Assembly (NCBI GenBank): GCA_015501595.1
Contig: JADNRX010000467.1
Coordinates: 1-39,991, forward strand
Source: Hymenopellis radicata
Lineage: Eukaryota > Basidiomycota > Agaricomycetes > Agaricales > Physalacriaceae
Direction of reading: 5' to 3'
DNA length: 39,991 bases
Shown: positions 19,137 to 30,020 of the stretch, piece by piece
Layout: the number at the start of each line of letters is the position of its first letter
Position numbering within the stretch: position 1 is the first letter of the stretch
Program-made: the position numbers and the translations under genes
The notes under the pieces: model-generated
The model's database searches: none
What the model saw: only the letters and a program-made list of their open reading frames with translations
Told to the model about the DNA's origin: nothing

Positions 19137-21195
19137 ATGTGGAATAACGACTACAATTCTGGGTGAGTGTTGCGTTTGTGCATCTCATTTAGCCTTCTGA
19201 GCTTCGTAGGTATCCTGGATCGTAAGTTGGCTGTTGGTCTGAGCATTGGCTGCTGAAGGACCGGTCACCGCTCGAAGCGGTCAATATAATCCAAGTTACC
19301 TCCCACCGCCGGGCCCGCCTCCCTCTGATTCCGGGTATATGTGATCTATATTACATACAATGTAATACTGACCTGTTTCCCCTTCGCTAGCGGATACGAC
19401 GGCGAAGGCTACGGCTACGCACCGCCACCTGGACCTCCTCGGCCCCAGCAATATCGTGGTTATGGGGACACGCCATGGTTTGTCGAAATGCACCACTACC
19501 ATTTCCTCTATTACTTATGCACTGTGAACAGGGGACAGAATGCTCCTCCTCGTCCTCCCGCCGAACAACAGCACTATGGTCCAATGATTGAAGGGCCTGA
19601 CTACTCGCAGAAACAACCTTACTTTCAGTACTCGCAGTGTACTGGGAGGAAGAAGGCTCTATGTGTACGTCGAATGGATACGCCATTGAGTCGAACAACC
19701 GACTAACCTGTGGTCTCTGTAGATCGGAATCAACTACTTTGGCCAGGATAGCGAGCTAGGCGGGTGTATTAACGACGCGCATAACATGAAAAGGTTCATT
19801 TGTCGTATGTCGCCTTATTGTGTTTTCTACCGATGATGGCACGAACGGCGCAACCACAGAGCAGTATGGGTACCAACTGGACGATGTTGTAATGCTCACC
19901 GATGATTCGCGAGATCCCATTCGTATTCCCACCAAGCAAAACATGGTATCCTCGATATTCCCTTTGTTTGTTCGGACGCTGAGGATGCCTGCATAGATCA
20001 CCGCGATGCAGTGGCTCGTACGAGACGCACAGCCCAACGACTCTTTATTCTTCCACTGTTAGTGTTCTCGCCTCTTGGGTACATTTCCAACACGCTGATC
20101 TCGAACAGATTCGGGTCATGGCGGAAGCGTGGAAGACACGAACGGTGACGAAGCTGATGGATATGATGAAGGTTTGGTCCATTTGACTCGCTCCCCATTA
20201 CCCAAGCTAACGATCTTCCCCAGTGATATATCCTGTACGTGGGCCACTTCATAGTATGCCTTGAATATGTCTTCATATTCTTCCGATTCATAGGTTGACT
20301 TCCAAGAGAGCGGTCATATTGTCGACGACGTAAGTGTCACAGCAGCGGCGAAGAAATCCCCAAGTTGAATTGTACTTCAAGGACCTGCATGACATTCTGG
20401 TAAAGCCTCTACCGGCGGGTTGCCGTCTTACAGCCATTTTCGATGTATGTGTCGTTATCGTTCCTATATGTTTCGTGCCGTTCATGTTTCATACGGGGTG
20501 ACAGTCATGTCATTCGGCGACTGCGCTAGGTGAGGCTTGAGACGCCGTCACTTCCTCAGCTGTATTGACCGATAACTACAGATCTGCCTTATGTCGTACG
20601 TCCAAATATTTGCTTCCCTTCTATCTTGGCCTCCTAACACTCGATTCAGTACTCAACCGAAGGCAAAATTAAGGAGCCCAACCTCATGGCCGAAGCTGGA
20701 GAAGGACTTCTCTCTGCAGTTTCGTCATATGCTCGTGGAGATACTGGTGGAATGTTTCAATCCGCGATGGGCATCTTCAAGACGGTTACAGGCGCAGGCG
20801 AAAGCAAGGAGGCGAACGAATACACCAAGGCAACGAAGACGAGCCCCGCCGATGTAATCTCTTGGAGTGGATGTAAGGACTCGCAGACAAGTGCTGATAC
20901 CCAAGAGGCTGGGCGAGCTACTGGCGCAATGAGCTATGTAAGTCGCCACCCGTCTTCACCTTCGTGATTGACAAACTGATTTTCATTCGCAAGGCTTTTG
21001 TAACTGTACTTACACAGAATCCCAACCAAAGCTATATGCAACTGTTGAACAGCATCCGGCATATTCTGGCGAATGAGTACAGCCAGAAGCCTCAGGTACT
21101 CGCAGCCTTCCTTCGAGCTGTTCGTTCTACTGACACCAGATCGTTAGTTATCTAGTTCTCATCCTATGGATACAGATTTGCTCTTCATTGCCTGA
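19137..21195 (+). CDS. Type I metacaspase (Cys protease of the caspase clan)
   Basis: A dozen or so short exons with GT...AG introns of about 45-65 nt can be chained. The N-terminal part is a Gly/Tyr/Pro-rich prodomain (GYDGEGYGYAPPPGPPRPQQ), typical of fungal type I enzymes. The p20 region follows: KKALC-IGINYFGQDSELGG, CINDAHNMKRF, LTDDSRDP, then FFH-YSGHGG with the catalytic His (20117-20119), DGYDEVIYPVDF, and IFD-SCHSATALDLPYV with the catalytic Cys (20508-20510). The p10-like end has MSYAFVTVL and a final LSSSHPMDTDLLFIA. Metacaspases cut after Arg/Lys, act in stress, ageing and aggregate clearance, and are Ca2+-dependent. The usual DSCHSG is DSCHSA here. The first two introns near 19163-19265 are tentative. 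Confidence 0.93.
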
Positions 21196-21259
21196 ACGGA
21201 CGACAAAGATGCATGTGTCTACTTGTAATCGTACCGCTACGGCGAAAGTGTTATGTGTA

Positions 21260-23424
21260 TCAGTAGGTAGTAGGAATAGAATAGTACTGTGCCTCGGGAA
21301 CGCCCTGTCTGAAGTCGGGCTGAACGTATGACCCTTCGTTATAGTTGTAGTCAGCATTATCGGGAACACCGTCAAAGATGGGTTCTTCATCCATGCAGCG
21401 CCCAGATCCTGTAGCGCTGGATGATGGCCAAGATACGTTTTGGTCAAAATCGTGTAAGTCGAATTTTTCCGGAGTAGGGAGGAAGTGGCTGGGTGGCGTA
21501 TCGAAAGGACTGGGTTCGCGATCCAAGAAAGGAGTTCTGGGTCTCTCTTCGAAGGTATCGTCGTGATACCAAGCCGCTTTTGGGGATGCATAACTCGCTG
21601 GGCAAGATCAGTCACGAGCATTAAGCAAGACGAGGTGTTACTCACCGATAGATGTCGCGCGCAGCTGCCGCAGATAGGGACTATCTTCTGATTCCGATTC
21701 GCTCTCGAGGTCCGTATCGTTTGTTGGTCCTGCCTCCAACATTCTGAACTGATTAAGCGGGACGCTGTTGAAAGACACAAATGTCGAGGACAGCGACATG
21801 GACATCAGCGGTGAAGGAGAGCGTGAAAGACTATGTATATATTGCTTCAGAGTCGGTGAGTCCGCGTATGCTGCGCCACGGTATCTTGCCGCTCGATACT
21901 GGTCGAGATACTCCAAGTCTAATCGCAACAGGGCGTCAAGTATCGCGACTGCTGACGGCCGTTTTTTGGGTGATGGGGAGAGGCAGTGGATCACGACCAT
22001 ATTCCAAAGATCTGGTCGCAGGATATGCGGTGCGGGCTGCGAAGGAACCTTTCTTAATGCTAATCGGTTGATCACCGCTGCATCGTTCCGCAAGTCCGAG
22101 TAAGGTGGGCGGCCCGTGTAGATCTAGAGAGCTTCAGACGATAGAAACAATAAACGTGGTAGGTGGCTACACACCTCGATGATGGTACAGCCAAAAGAGT
22201 ACACGTCCACCTCTCGAAGAAGGCTCGGGTCGAATTCCGAATCGAGTACCATTTCTGGAGGAAGCCATCGGATATTTCCTCGGTTACGCGATGAAGAGCC
22301 TGGCATTTGGGTCTCCTCAAGAACAAGGCTTATGCCAAAGTCGGCGAGATAGCAGTGAAGATCGTTTCCGACGAGAATATTTGCCTAGAGAGAACGCTCG
22401 TTAACGGCGATCAACCAACTGTGCAATATAACTCGACTCACACCTCGGATGTCTTTGTGGATTATACACGGATCCAGACTATGCAAGTACTGCATTCCCG
22501 CAGCAACGTCCCACACCTACTACATCATTGAATTGATTATAGACGACATACAGTGAAGCGAGAGAAGCGTACACATCCTAGTCGATTATGGAGGGGGTTC
22601 TTCTCCAGAAAGGTCATGATGTTCCCGTTCTCCATCCATGGGGAGATCAAGCACAGGCGCCACGGTACGAATTGGGTCACACCCAGAAACGGGAGAATGC
22701 TGTCATGCCGGACTTGCCTCCATATTAGTGCTTCTTGACAAAACGACTAGACATCGTTGTTAGTCCGAATGGGCAGCATCGTTGTCCTAACCTTTATAAC
22801 CCGTTCCGCACGTAGCTTTCCCTGCGTATGAGTGCGCAGAACCTTCAAACAAACAGCACCATATTCTCGGAGTGTGCCACGATAAATATCCTTGAATCCT
22901 CATCAGCTCTGGCTTTCCTAACAAACTGTACTCACCGAGAATGCACCGCCAGAGTAGCTCACATCGTCGTATATCACGAGAGACGACAACGGGATGTAGA
23001 ACTGGGCGGCAGAGCATCGTATCGCTTGCTTAACGCACGCAGACATTTTATACACGTCCTCCGATATTCATGGTCTGCTGACGGCATGAGGTCCAGCTCC
23101 TACCGCGGCATCAGAAGACAGAATAAGAATATGTGCGTAAATACGCACCGACTGCAGCTCGTCCATCACCGCATATACAAGGTTCTGCGATACGTTTTCG
23201 ATGCCTCGCCACGGAGTGGATAGCTCTAGGATTGCCTTGATTGCTTGGGGGTCGTCAGATCTGAGCTGAGCCCATCGCTGCGAGGCATTCCTAGACGCTG
23301 GCTCTGGCATTGAGAGTAAGATGGAACGAAGAGAGAGCTGCGAAACTGATTGTATATGCCACGCCTGCCCGCGGAATGATAGGATGATGAGAACAGCAAT
23401 TAGCACCGCTATTGGAGCGTACAT
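21260..23424 (-). CDS. Protein kinase, TKL-like, with N-terminal membrane anchor
   Basis: A spliced minus-strand gene. The likely start at 23424 gives MYAPIAVLIAVLIILSFRG, a single hydrophobic helix, so the product may be anchored. After a helical linker (LRSDDPQAIKAILELSTPWR) the kinase begins: IYRGTLREYGAVCLKVLR with the ATP-binding Lys, SILPFLGVTQ, ISPWMENGNIMTFL for the hinge, then IIHKDIRG-ANILV (catalytic loop HKD, codons 22451-22459, Lys where Arg is common), LADFGISL (DFG at 22334-22342), GNIRWLPPEM (APE equivalent) and VDVYSFGCTIIE. The C-lobe continues IYTGRPPYSDL and SPSPKKRPSAVAILDALL. A Ser/acidic tail ends at 21260 (PEAQYYSIPTTY). All canonical catalytic residues are present, so an active kinase is expected; substrate unknown. 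Confidence 0.85.
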
Positions 23425-23635
23425 ACCGGCCGTAGTATAGATGTAATAGAAGAAGCTCCAGACACAGCATATGCGGCATAATGAGTGGAACCGAGCGTCT
23501 ATTTGAGGTACCTCGCCACATGGATTCATCACAGTAACGTAAACCGCACCTACTGGCTGTCTTCTATGCTCACCCGCCACATCACATCAGTAAGATGATC
23601 ACTATACCAATCAATAACTCTGGCGCTGCAACGAC

Positions 23636-25103
23636 TTACCACGCCATCTTTTCAAAGTCAAACACGGCTTCCTTCACCCCGGGACATCGATCCTTTAACC
23701 TCGCCAAAAACTCTGGTTCCCAAGTTGCTCGGTCCGTCGCTGGCCACACGCTCAAGCTGCGCACATTCGGGAAGCGGGCCACGGAGTCGACAATCCTGCT
23801 CATTCGCTGCTGGGTCATGTGCCATCCGATGGGCAGTCCCATGTCCAAGCGATGTATTCCCGTCAGCTGTGTCTCAGCTCGCCCTGCCGTGGGGAGGGAC
23901 AACCATTCGTCGGATTCGCTCAGGTGGCAGAGAGGTAGGTGAAGCGTGGTCACGGTCGGCGGAAAGTGAGAGAGTATGAACTGGAGGGTGTCCGCAGACG
24001 GTCGCCCTTCTATACGTACATCCCGCAGGCAGGCAAGCGTACCAGGTACGGAAAGCCATGTGGAGAAGAAGGAGGAGGGTGCTGTGACTTCCTCGACCTT
24101 TGGAAGGGCGTTCTCGCGTATAGCACTATTGGGCTCCAAGCTCTCTTCTGAAGAGATGCGGAATACGATGACGTCGATGAGGGACGGATGTCGACATAGG
24201 AAAGTATTCAGTTGCGTCTGGGTAACGGAACGACTGCGGACGACTATGTCCTGCAGCGAGTTGAGCTGCAATTCACAGAGGTAAGGTCCGATGTCGACGT
24301 CTTCGAGAACCAGCCTGCGAATACGCGAAGCGTTAAGCGACTTGATCGTCCAGTCGATGATTGGAGGTAGGAAGAGGTAAGGGCAGTAGGAGAATGTGAC
24401 CAACGTTGGCATCGTAAGAAGGGGCCATCATATGGAGGTAGGGATTCTGCGTTGTCGTCGATGGGGATGCCTTGCCCAAAATCCATCATGAGTTCGTCGC
24501 CCATGTAAACGCTGTCTGGTACGATGAGCGTCAGGCTGCGCAAGAGGTCGTACAATGCCAGCGATTGTTGCGCAGATCCATGGGCGACAGTTCATCCTCT
24601 TATTCCTCCACTGTAACCCGAGCCCGGCTGGTCCTGGCCCGTATGGTAACTCGATCGATACTGAATGTAACGTCGGTTTGGTATCGAAATATTTGGTGAT
24701 CTGCTTCACTTCGGCGGGGAATGAGGTACAAGGAGAAACGCGTGTTCAAGACGTTGATCTTGGGTTTCGCGAAGAGAGCAAGTCGGATAGCTTGGAATGT
24801 GAGGAAAGACCAAGGGCTGAACGTAGGTGTGGATCGGTAGCGTCCAACGTAGAATGTGGAGGGATCATGAATGAACGAATCCGGAGCTGGTTCGGGGTGG
24901 GACGGGCGGAAAAAGTGATGATTGAACGCGACTTGGTTAAAGCGTCGGCAGAGTGTACCAACCGAGATGATGTCGCGCTCGGTTATGTCGGAGAATATAA
25001 GCATGAGATTTCGTTGGCAAATCCATAAGTTTGGAGACCCCTCGCGCGTTGACTTGTCATCGCAATCTACATGGTCTCGCTTACTTCGCTTGAGAGTGGG
25101 CAT
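23636..25103 (-). CDS. F-box-like protein with leucine-rich C-terminal part; frame possibly broken
   Basis: The ATG at 25103 starts MPTLKRSKRDHVDCDDKSTR. Residues about 26-70 form an F-box-like helix set (NLMLIFSDITERDIISVGTL then CRRFNQVAFNHHF), which in functional members binds Skp1 in SCF ubiquitin ligases. The rest reads as LRR-like text: RIRRLVLEDVDIGPYL, LNSLQDIVVRSRS, LACLRDVRIEGRPSADTL, VTTLHLPLCHLSES, NVRSLSVWPATD. The segments lie in three frames (24600-25103, about 24430-24555, 23636-24412) and I found no good GT...AG introns at the two joins, near 24590 and 24425. Either introns were missed or this is a recent pseudogene with one-base indels. Confidence 0.6.
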
Positions 25104-25505
25104 TACTAGACATTTCTTTTGTTAGATGTAAACAGCGACATCTGCAGCCTAAACACACCTGGATTATGCGGGGAAAGTATCACCCAATTCCTAGAAAGCC
25201 ACTTTAATATTGAACGTTCCGACCAGTCGTTGGATACTGCTGGTATGGATGAGTCAAGGACTGCCAGTGCTCAAATACATATCAGTCTGGCAAAGGCGCA
25301 TAAAATCGTGTACAACGAACCGTGTTATAGATGCTGGCATGTCATTGACTGTACCAGTCGTCAGACAGGTAGTTGAAAGAGATGATGGCTGTTGGAGAGA
25401 GAGAGAAAAGAAGTTGCCGATCGGTGATCAGTCCGCCACGTGGCCGCCGATCACAATGCCGAAGGCAAAGTTGACTCGCTCTGCATTTAATGTTCATCAT
25501 CAACA

Positions 25506-25926
25506 ATAGACGACAACGAGGTTCTCTTCCAACGAATTGTTCAATGCCTTGTGAGGACCGGTGAGTGGGACAGGTACGCGCTTTCTTACATCTCCAACTG
25601 TTGAAGCGACTTGATTGTCTCTAGACTAAAAGCGAAGCTAAATGATAGTCTGCTCGACGAGAGTGGCTGGTCACAGATACAGCAAAATGGAAGGGATTTG
25701 GTCCACTTGAAGCCGAGCCTACAGACTCTTATGAGCTGGACATGCCTTCGATTCAGGATCTCTGTGACCGCAGGTTTACAGACGCTCATAATAAGTGTAT
25801 ACTCGCGCGTTTGCTTTCCTACCTGACGTATCTTATGCAAGTACTTCCTTAGGACTTCACCCGAAGGATGTCAGAGAGAAAATCAACACGCTTCTGTGAG
25901 AAGCTATCCAGAGAAACTATTCATAG
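25506..25926 (+). pseudogene. Dead duplicate of SUS1/ENY2
   Basis: Aligned exon by exon with the intact copy at 15970-16390, this one has the start codon ATG changed to ATA (25506-25508), a length change in exon 2 that shifts the frame near 25700-25720, the second intron's donor GTAAGT changed to ATAAGT (G to A at 25791), and CGA changed to TGA in exon 3 (25897-25899), giving an early stop. The substitutions that kill it are all G-to-A or C-to-T. Intron 1 borders and the stop position are still recognisable. Confidence 0.9.
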
Positions 25927-26143
25927 CACCTGTAACATTAGGAATACCACGCGGCGTGGCGATGCCAAACTCACTGTCCGCAAATCACACCGCATCCTCG
26001 GACTCGAACACGACTTACATCTTACCCTGTGCTACCGAAGACCAGTGTCGGCAGCACCGCTCAGAACAGACGTTAGCGACGAACCACCACCACCGTTCAA
26101 CCCACTAAAACCTTCTCGTCTCCTACTGAGGCTGGTTACTACG

Positions 26144-26454
26144 ATGTCAGAAGGTCCGTCCTTCCTAAAATCTATCTTCAACTTTACAACTCTGATGCCG
26201 TCCTCCGTAGATAACGATACAATCGAACTCATCACACCCGGTGCAGATCAATTGTTCAAAGAGTTCAGTGCGTTTGGTTTTCTCTTTCGCGTCTTCCACT
26301 GTTTTCTAATAGATCTGTAGACATGTCGAACCTGGCTTCAACTACGAAAGACTGGGATGCTCCGCAAGCTGGACCGAAGGAATTAATACTCGGAGGCGCA
26401 GCGGTGGCTTTACTCTTAATCGTACCCGTGTATGTTGCATTTCGGTGGATATGA
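26144..26454 (+). CDS. Small single-pass membrane protein, 85 aa (intact copy)
   Basis: Two exons, 26144-26267 and 26321-26454, join across a 53-nt intron (GTGCGT...CTGTAG) to give 258 nt, 85 residues plus stop. The N-terminal half is polar (MSEGPSFLKSIFNFTT, then DNDTIELITPGADQLF). The second exon encodes a hydrophobic C-terminal helix, GGAAVALLLIVPVYVAFRW, with only an Ile after it, the layout of a tail-anchored protein. I do not recognise the family. It lies about 220 bp downstream of the SUS1 pseudogene on the same strand. The duplicate at 15528-15755 is destroyed by a deletion, so this looks like the only working copy in the window. Confidence 0.65.
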
Positions 26455-26512
26455 GCGTTATAGCAGCTATTGTTCGTTATGGCGGCCCAGGTCCAGTATC
26501 AAGGAAAGTTTG

Positions 26513-26584
26513 GCCCTAGGAGGTGTAATGGTTCACATGCAGTCTTTCCATGGCTGCGTTTCGGGTCCCATTCCCCGCCGAGGC
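26513..26584 (+). pseudogene. tRNA-Gly pseudogene in the right arm
   Basis: Aligns along its length with the intact tRNA-Gly at 15396-15466. The anticodon arm is still paired (CAGTC/GGCTG), with loop TTTCCAT, so the anticodon would read TCC instead of CCC. The acceptor stem has two mismatches, one base is inserted before the D-arm, and the T-loop TTCGATT is replaced by a shorter CCCATT with a broken T-stem, removing the B-box. It should not be transcribed or folded as a tRNA. Confidence 0.85.
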
Positions 26585-26590
26585 ATGTAT

Positions 26591-26858
26591 TTCGCGACCG
26601 CCTTTTAACGGCTAACAGTCAACACTCCGAATTTACCACGGCTCCGTTTCCAAAGAACGTCCTTGGCTAAGGCTTAGACGGTCCCGTAGATTGACCCCTC
26701 GACCATCCTGAACTGAGCGACGAACACAGTTGGAGCCCGGAAAGAACTCAAAGACCATGTACGTGGCGATTACTTCATGGTCGTACATTGAGCTCACTTC
26801 CAGTCTCAGAGTATATCCATCATATGCACAGCTCTATCCCTAGCTTCTATAATCGGTG
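26591..26858. other. Intergenic, no recognised gene
   Basis: Nothing supported beyond the spacer between the tRNA relic and the interrupted frame to its right. Confidence 0.4.
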
Positions 26859-27232
26859 TTAAGCGAGATTCAACGCATCCATGCTCAGCCGAAACGCATC
26901 CTCTTGATCCTCCTCCTTCACAGACACCGCCTGACTTCTTTTCGCTGGTCCGCCACCTCCAAAGCGCACACGCTTCCCACTTCTCACTCGTCTTCTCCCC
27001 ACTCCGTCAGTCGGCGTGGCATCTCGAACTCGAGTTTTCTTCAAACTCGGTTTCAAGCCTGAAAGTTCTATTTGTCGACGAGCCTGAAGCGCCTTGAACC
27101 TCATCCTCTCCTCCAGCATGTGCGTGTTCCCAGGCGGAAACTCGAAGACGGGCTTTCTGCGGCGGGACAAGCTAATATAGTTGTTATGCGGAGCGGGTGG
27201 CTCGCTCGGGCGTTCAAGCGAAAACATGGATC
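26859..27232 (-). pseudogene. C-terminal fragment of a gene cut by the retrotransposon LTR
   Basis: A minus-strand frame runs from the LTR border down to a stop at 26859. It is basic and charged, with segments RKPVFEFPPGNTHMLEERMR, KALQARRQIELSG and RVRSGKRVRFGGGG, and ends EEDQEDAFRLSMDALNLA. The open frame simply enters the LTR at 27233, so the upstream part of the gene is missing here. The family is not recognised. It is on the same strand as the XPG-like relic beyond the element, so it could be the C-terminal end of that gene, but no sequence proves it. Confidence 0.5.
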
Positions 27233-27634
27233 TGTACCGATCGTGCACTCCCTGTGCACGAATCGGTTACAATCCCTTAGTCCGGGATTGCCCAGGAGTT
27301 CCCCTCGTTCCTGGCTCCTCCTCCCTCCTTTGATCACATCCACCCCGCACCCTCGTCTCGGGTGCCTTGAAGCCCTTATTCTTCTCCTTCCCCTTTTCCC
27401 AGTCATTTCCCCTTTTTCCTAGTCATTCCTACTCACATATGATTATGGACTCCTTTTCATTCCAGTATTTAGCTATGTAAGGATCCTCTGGGTAGTTAGC
27501 TTTAGCACCCCCACAATCAGATCCCTTTTTCTCTCTCACTCTCTGATTTCTCTCTGAGCTGATTCCTCCACACGTGATTAGTGGATCCCGCGCGCACTGA
27601 TACGTTCTTGCGCACGGCCGGACTCAGGTGCACA
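27233..27634 (+). repeat. 5' LTR of the Ty3/gypsy element (402 bp)
   Basis: Begins TGTACCGATCG and ends GTGCACA. It matches 38456-38857 over its full 402 bp with only about 8-9 differences that I can count (for example around 27490, 27521, 27537 and 27625). An inverted GATCGTGCAC/GTGCACGAATC pair lies near its start. Confidence 0.95.
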
Positions 27635-27636
27635 AG

Positions 27637-27653
27637 TGGAGCCCACCGCGAGA
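27637..27653 (+). other. Candidate primer-binding site
   Basis: TGGAGCCCACCGCGAGA starts two bases after the LTR. A PBS begins with TGG, the complement of the tRNA 3' CCA end. I could not assign the tRNA; it does not match the tRNA-Gly in this window. Confidence 0.5.
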
Positions 27654-27654
27654 G

Positions 27655-30020
27655 ATCCATTTCTCACCGTGTTCGTCGCGTTTGCCCACCATTTCGGGTA
27701 AACGAGCACCAAAACAGCCATCTAGAGACCCCAAGTCAGGGCGTTTCGTAGCGGTTCCCCGTACCGGCGAACCTTCCACAAGTTCTTCATCAACCAATCC
27801 TTCGACAAGTGCCTCTTCGGGCCTTGTTCACGTTCCATCCCGACCTCAGTCTCCATCGAGTCCTTTGGGCCCGAGTGGACCAATCACTCCTTTTGTGTCA
27901 CCTTCCCCGGAAGTTGAGGAACACTCTCAATCTCCCTTTTCGCCCTTGTCCCCATCGCCGCCTTCGGGAATACAGGATATTGCGGCTGACATATCAAGCC
28001 TTGCGTTAGGCCAGATAGTACTATCAAAACTTCAGCTCGGTCATCTTTTGAACCGACCGTCTTCGGCACCAGTCCCATCGACATCTTCACAGACGTTGGC
28101 CCAGCCCCCGGTACTTCCTCCAGCAGCGAACCCACCATTACAACAGCAGTCTCAGGCTTCTTCGCAGCCTCCAGTTGCAGCTATGTCAAAGACAATGCCA
28201 TCCCGGACTGATAAGTCCGCACCTTCCTTTTCCGGTAATCCAAAGGATTTGGAGGATTACCTCGAAGATGTAGTCCGTGTCTGTCAAGACTGTGGCAAAA
28301 ATGACGAGAAAGACTTCGTTGAGGCTGCTCTCCATTATCTCTCAGCAGATGATCGAGAGGCGTGGAAAACATTGCCGCAATCGAAGGCATCTCCACTGAA
28401 GTGGACAGCGTTTAAGGATGCTGTAATGGCAATTTACCCAGGCTCGCAGACAAAGGGTCGTTATGAGCTTACGGACTTGGAAAACCTGGTTGCGGATCAG
28501 TCGCATAAGGCGCCCAGGGATCTCGCTGCTCTTGGCGAATATACGCGGTCTTTCAAGAAGATCGGCACCCTTCTTGAGGAAGAGAAAGTCGTTTCTGCTT
28601 CAGAGCTGTCCAGGCTCTACGTCAAGGGTTTGGTGCGAATCTTCGCGAGATTGTCGGTCGTCGTTTGGAAATTCGTCACCCAGATCACAGTCTCTTAAGG
28701 CCACACGACTGGCGGATATTGTCAAAGAAGCGGAATTTTGCCTGTCCGGTACTTCTACGTACACCACGACGGCCACCAACAAGGATAAGGCTTCGACGGT
28801 AAAAATTGAGGGTTTAGACCCTGGCGCGTTTGCGTCAGCAATCGTCACTGCGTTCACGACTGCGGGACTCGCTGCTCAACCGATGATAAATAATGCGGTT
28901 CAACAGAGTATGCCGCACCGATGCAATACGCGCCGCCTCAACAGATGCCGCAGCAGCAGCAGAGGCAAGCCTTCGTGCAGCAGCCAATTCAGCCATCTCA
29001 GCAACCCGTCATGCCTCTACGTCCTCCGCGAAGGCCTAGAGAATGTTACTGTGGCGGGACTTGCCAGACCTGGAGGGCGTGTCGCGTTCATCAGGAAGAT
29101 ATGGCGAACGGCACTCTGGCCGTGGACTCTAATGGTCGGAGCATGTTGCGAAATGGCTCCCATACTTGGCCCAGAGGTCCTGGTACGCTTCATGACCGTG
29201 TCTTGCAGTGGAACCGAGAGAATCCAGATGCTCGGCTTCCTAGCGGACAGACATTTTTATTGGAGACGATCCCGTCGCGAAAAGACTATTCACGTATTCC
29301 TCTGTCTGCCTCCATCGTTCCTGCGACGGCGTTTGAGAGTGTAATAGCAGAGCAGCAGGCGAACAGTTACTGGGATGCGAATATCGCCGCAGCGTATAAC
29401 GCCACGGGCGGTCGTCTTGGTCCGCTGATGCCTCCTGGGAAGCATGTCATCGCCGGGAGAGGTCAGCGCAACGCCTCGCATGGTTACAACCTGCGTACGA
29501 GACAGCCGGCGAACGACGTCCCGGTAGAGCAAGAAGCACCTGCAGGTCCTGCTCCCACGTCTCCCGATCCTCCGCCCAAGTCTCCAGTACCTCCAAAGGC
29601 TCCAGAGATTGTCTCCGAGGCGCACGTTGAAGACCCGTTCGCGCATATCGAGGACGTCTTCGATGCGGGTGACGATTCGGATGAAGACGCGACGATTGCT
29701 GCTGCGTTGAGGTCGTCTCCGAAGCAGGCCGTACAAGAGCCCGCGCGTGCTGTGGTTGAGCCGGATCTGGTACCACCAGTGCCCACATTCAAGAGCCGAA
29801 ACCCTTTGCGGCAGGACAACCGCCAGTATAGAACACAGATGCCTCTCTCGCCTGAAGAGAAGGACGCCGCGGACCGTGCGTTCAAGTCTGTAATGGATGG
29901 CACGACGACAATCTCGAACCGTGATCTTCTCGCGATCGCCCCAGACTTGAGGAGGCGCGTCAAGGCTGTCGTGTCAGCAAGGCGTGTCCAGAACCTGGTG
30001 TCGCGAATACAGCCGAGGTT
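27655..30020 (+). pseudogene. gag region (frameshifted)
   Basis: The first frame (to 28698) has a long Ser/Pro-rich N-terminal part and then the Gag core of Agaricomycete gypsy elements: TDKSAPSFSGNPKDLEDYLE, VVRVCQDCGKNDEKDF, WTAFKDAVMAIYPGS, LARLYVKG-like SRLYVKGL. The text then continues in other frames (GANLREIVGRRLEIRHPDHS, then DIVKEAEFCLSGTSTYTTT, then from about 28921 a Gln-rich stretch), so there are slips near 28634, 28688 and 28915. A nucleocapsid zinc knuckle is expected near residue RECYCGGTCQTWRAC, but its CCHC spacing and His are lost. Gag would package the element RNA into particles. Confidence 0.8.

Larger units (their letters stand above)
25283..26590 (+). repeat. Right arm of the large inverted segmental duplication
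   Basis: Plus-strand counterpart of 15396-16612. Homology can be followed from a GCATAAAATCGTGTACAACG stretch (left-arm equivalent GCGTAATATCATGTAGAACA) through SUS1 and the membrane-protein gene to the tRNA-Gly relic. The outer boundary lies just past the tRNA relic. Confidence 0.9.

Noticed and set aside
18769..19200. A 143-codon frame between the membrane protein and the metacaspase
   Set aside because: No domain or conserved segment; it overlaps the better supported metacaspase start and has no clear promoter side.
26144..26454. Assigning the 85-aa membrane protein to a named small subunit (for example of an oligosaccharyltransferase or mitochondrial translocase)
   Set aside because: Only a C-terminal hydrophobic helix is evident; no family signature could be recognised.
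27637..27653. The tRNA-Gly of this window as primer for the LTR element
   Set aside because: The candidate binding site is not complementary to the 3' end of that tRNA.
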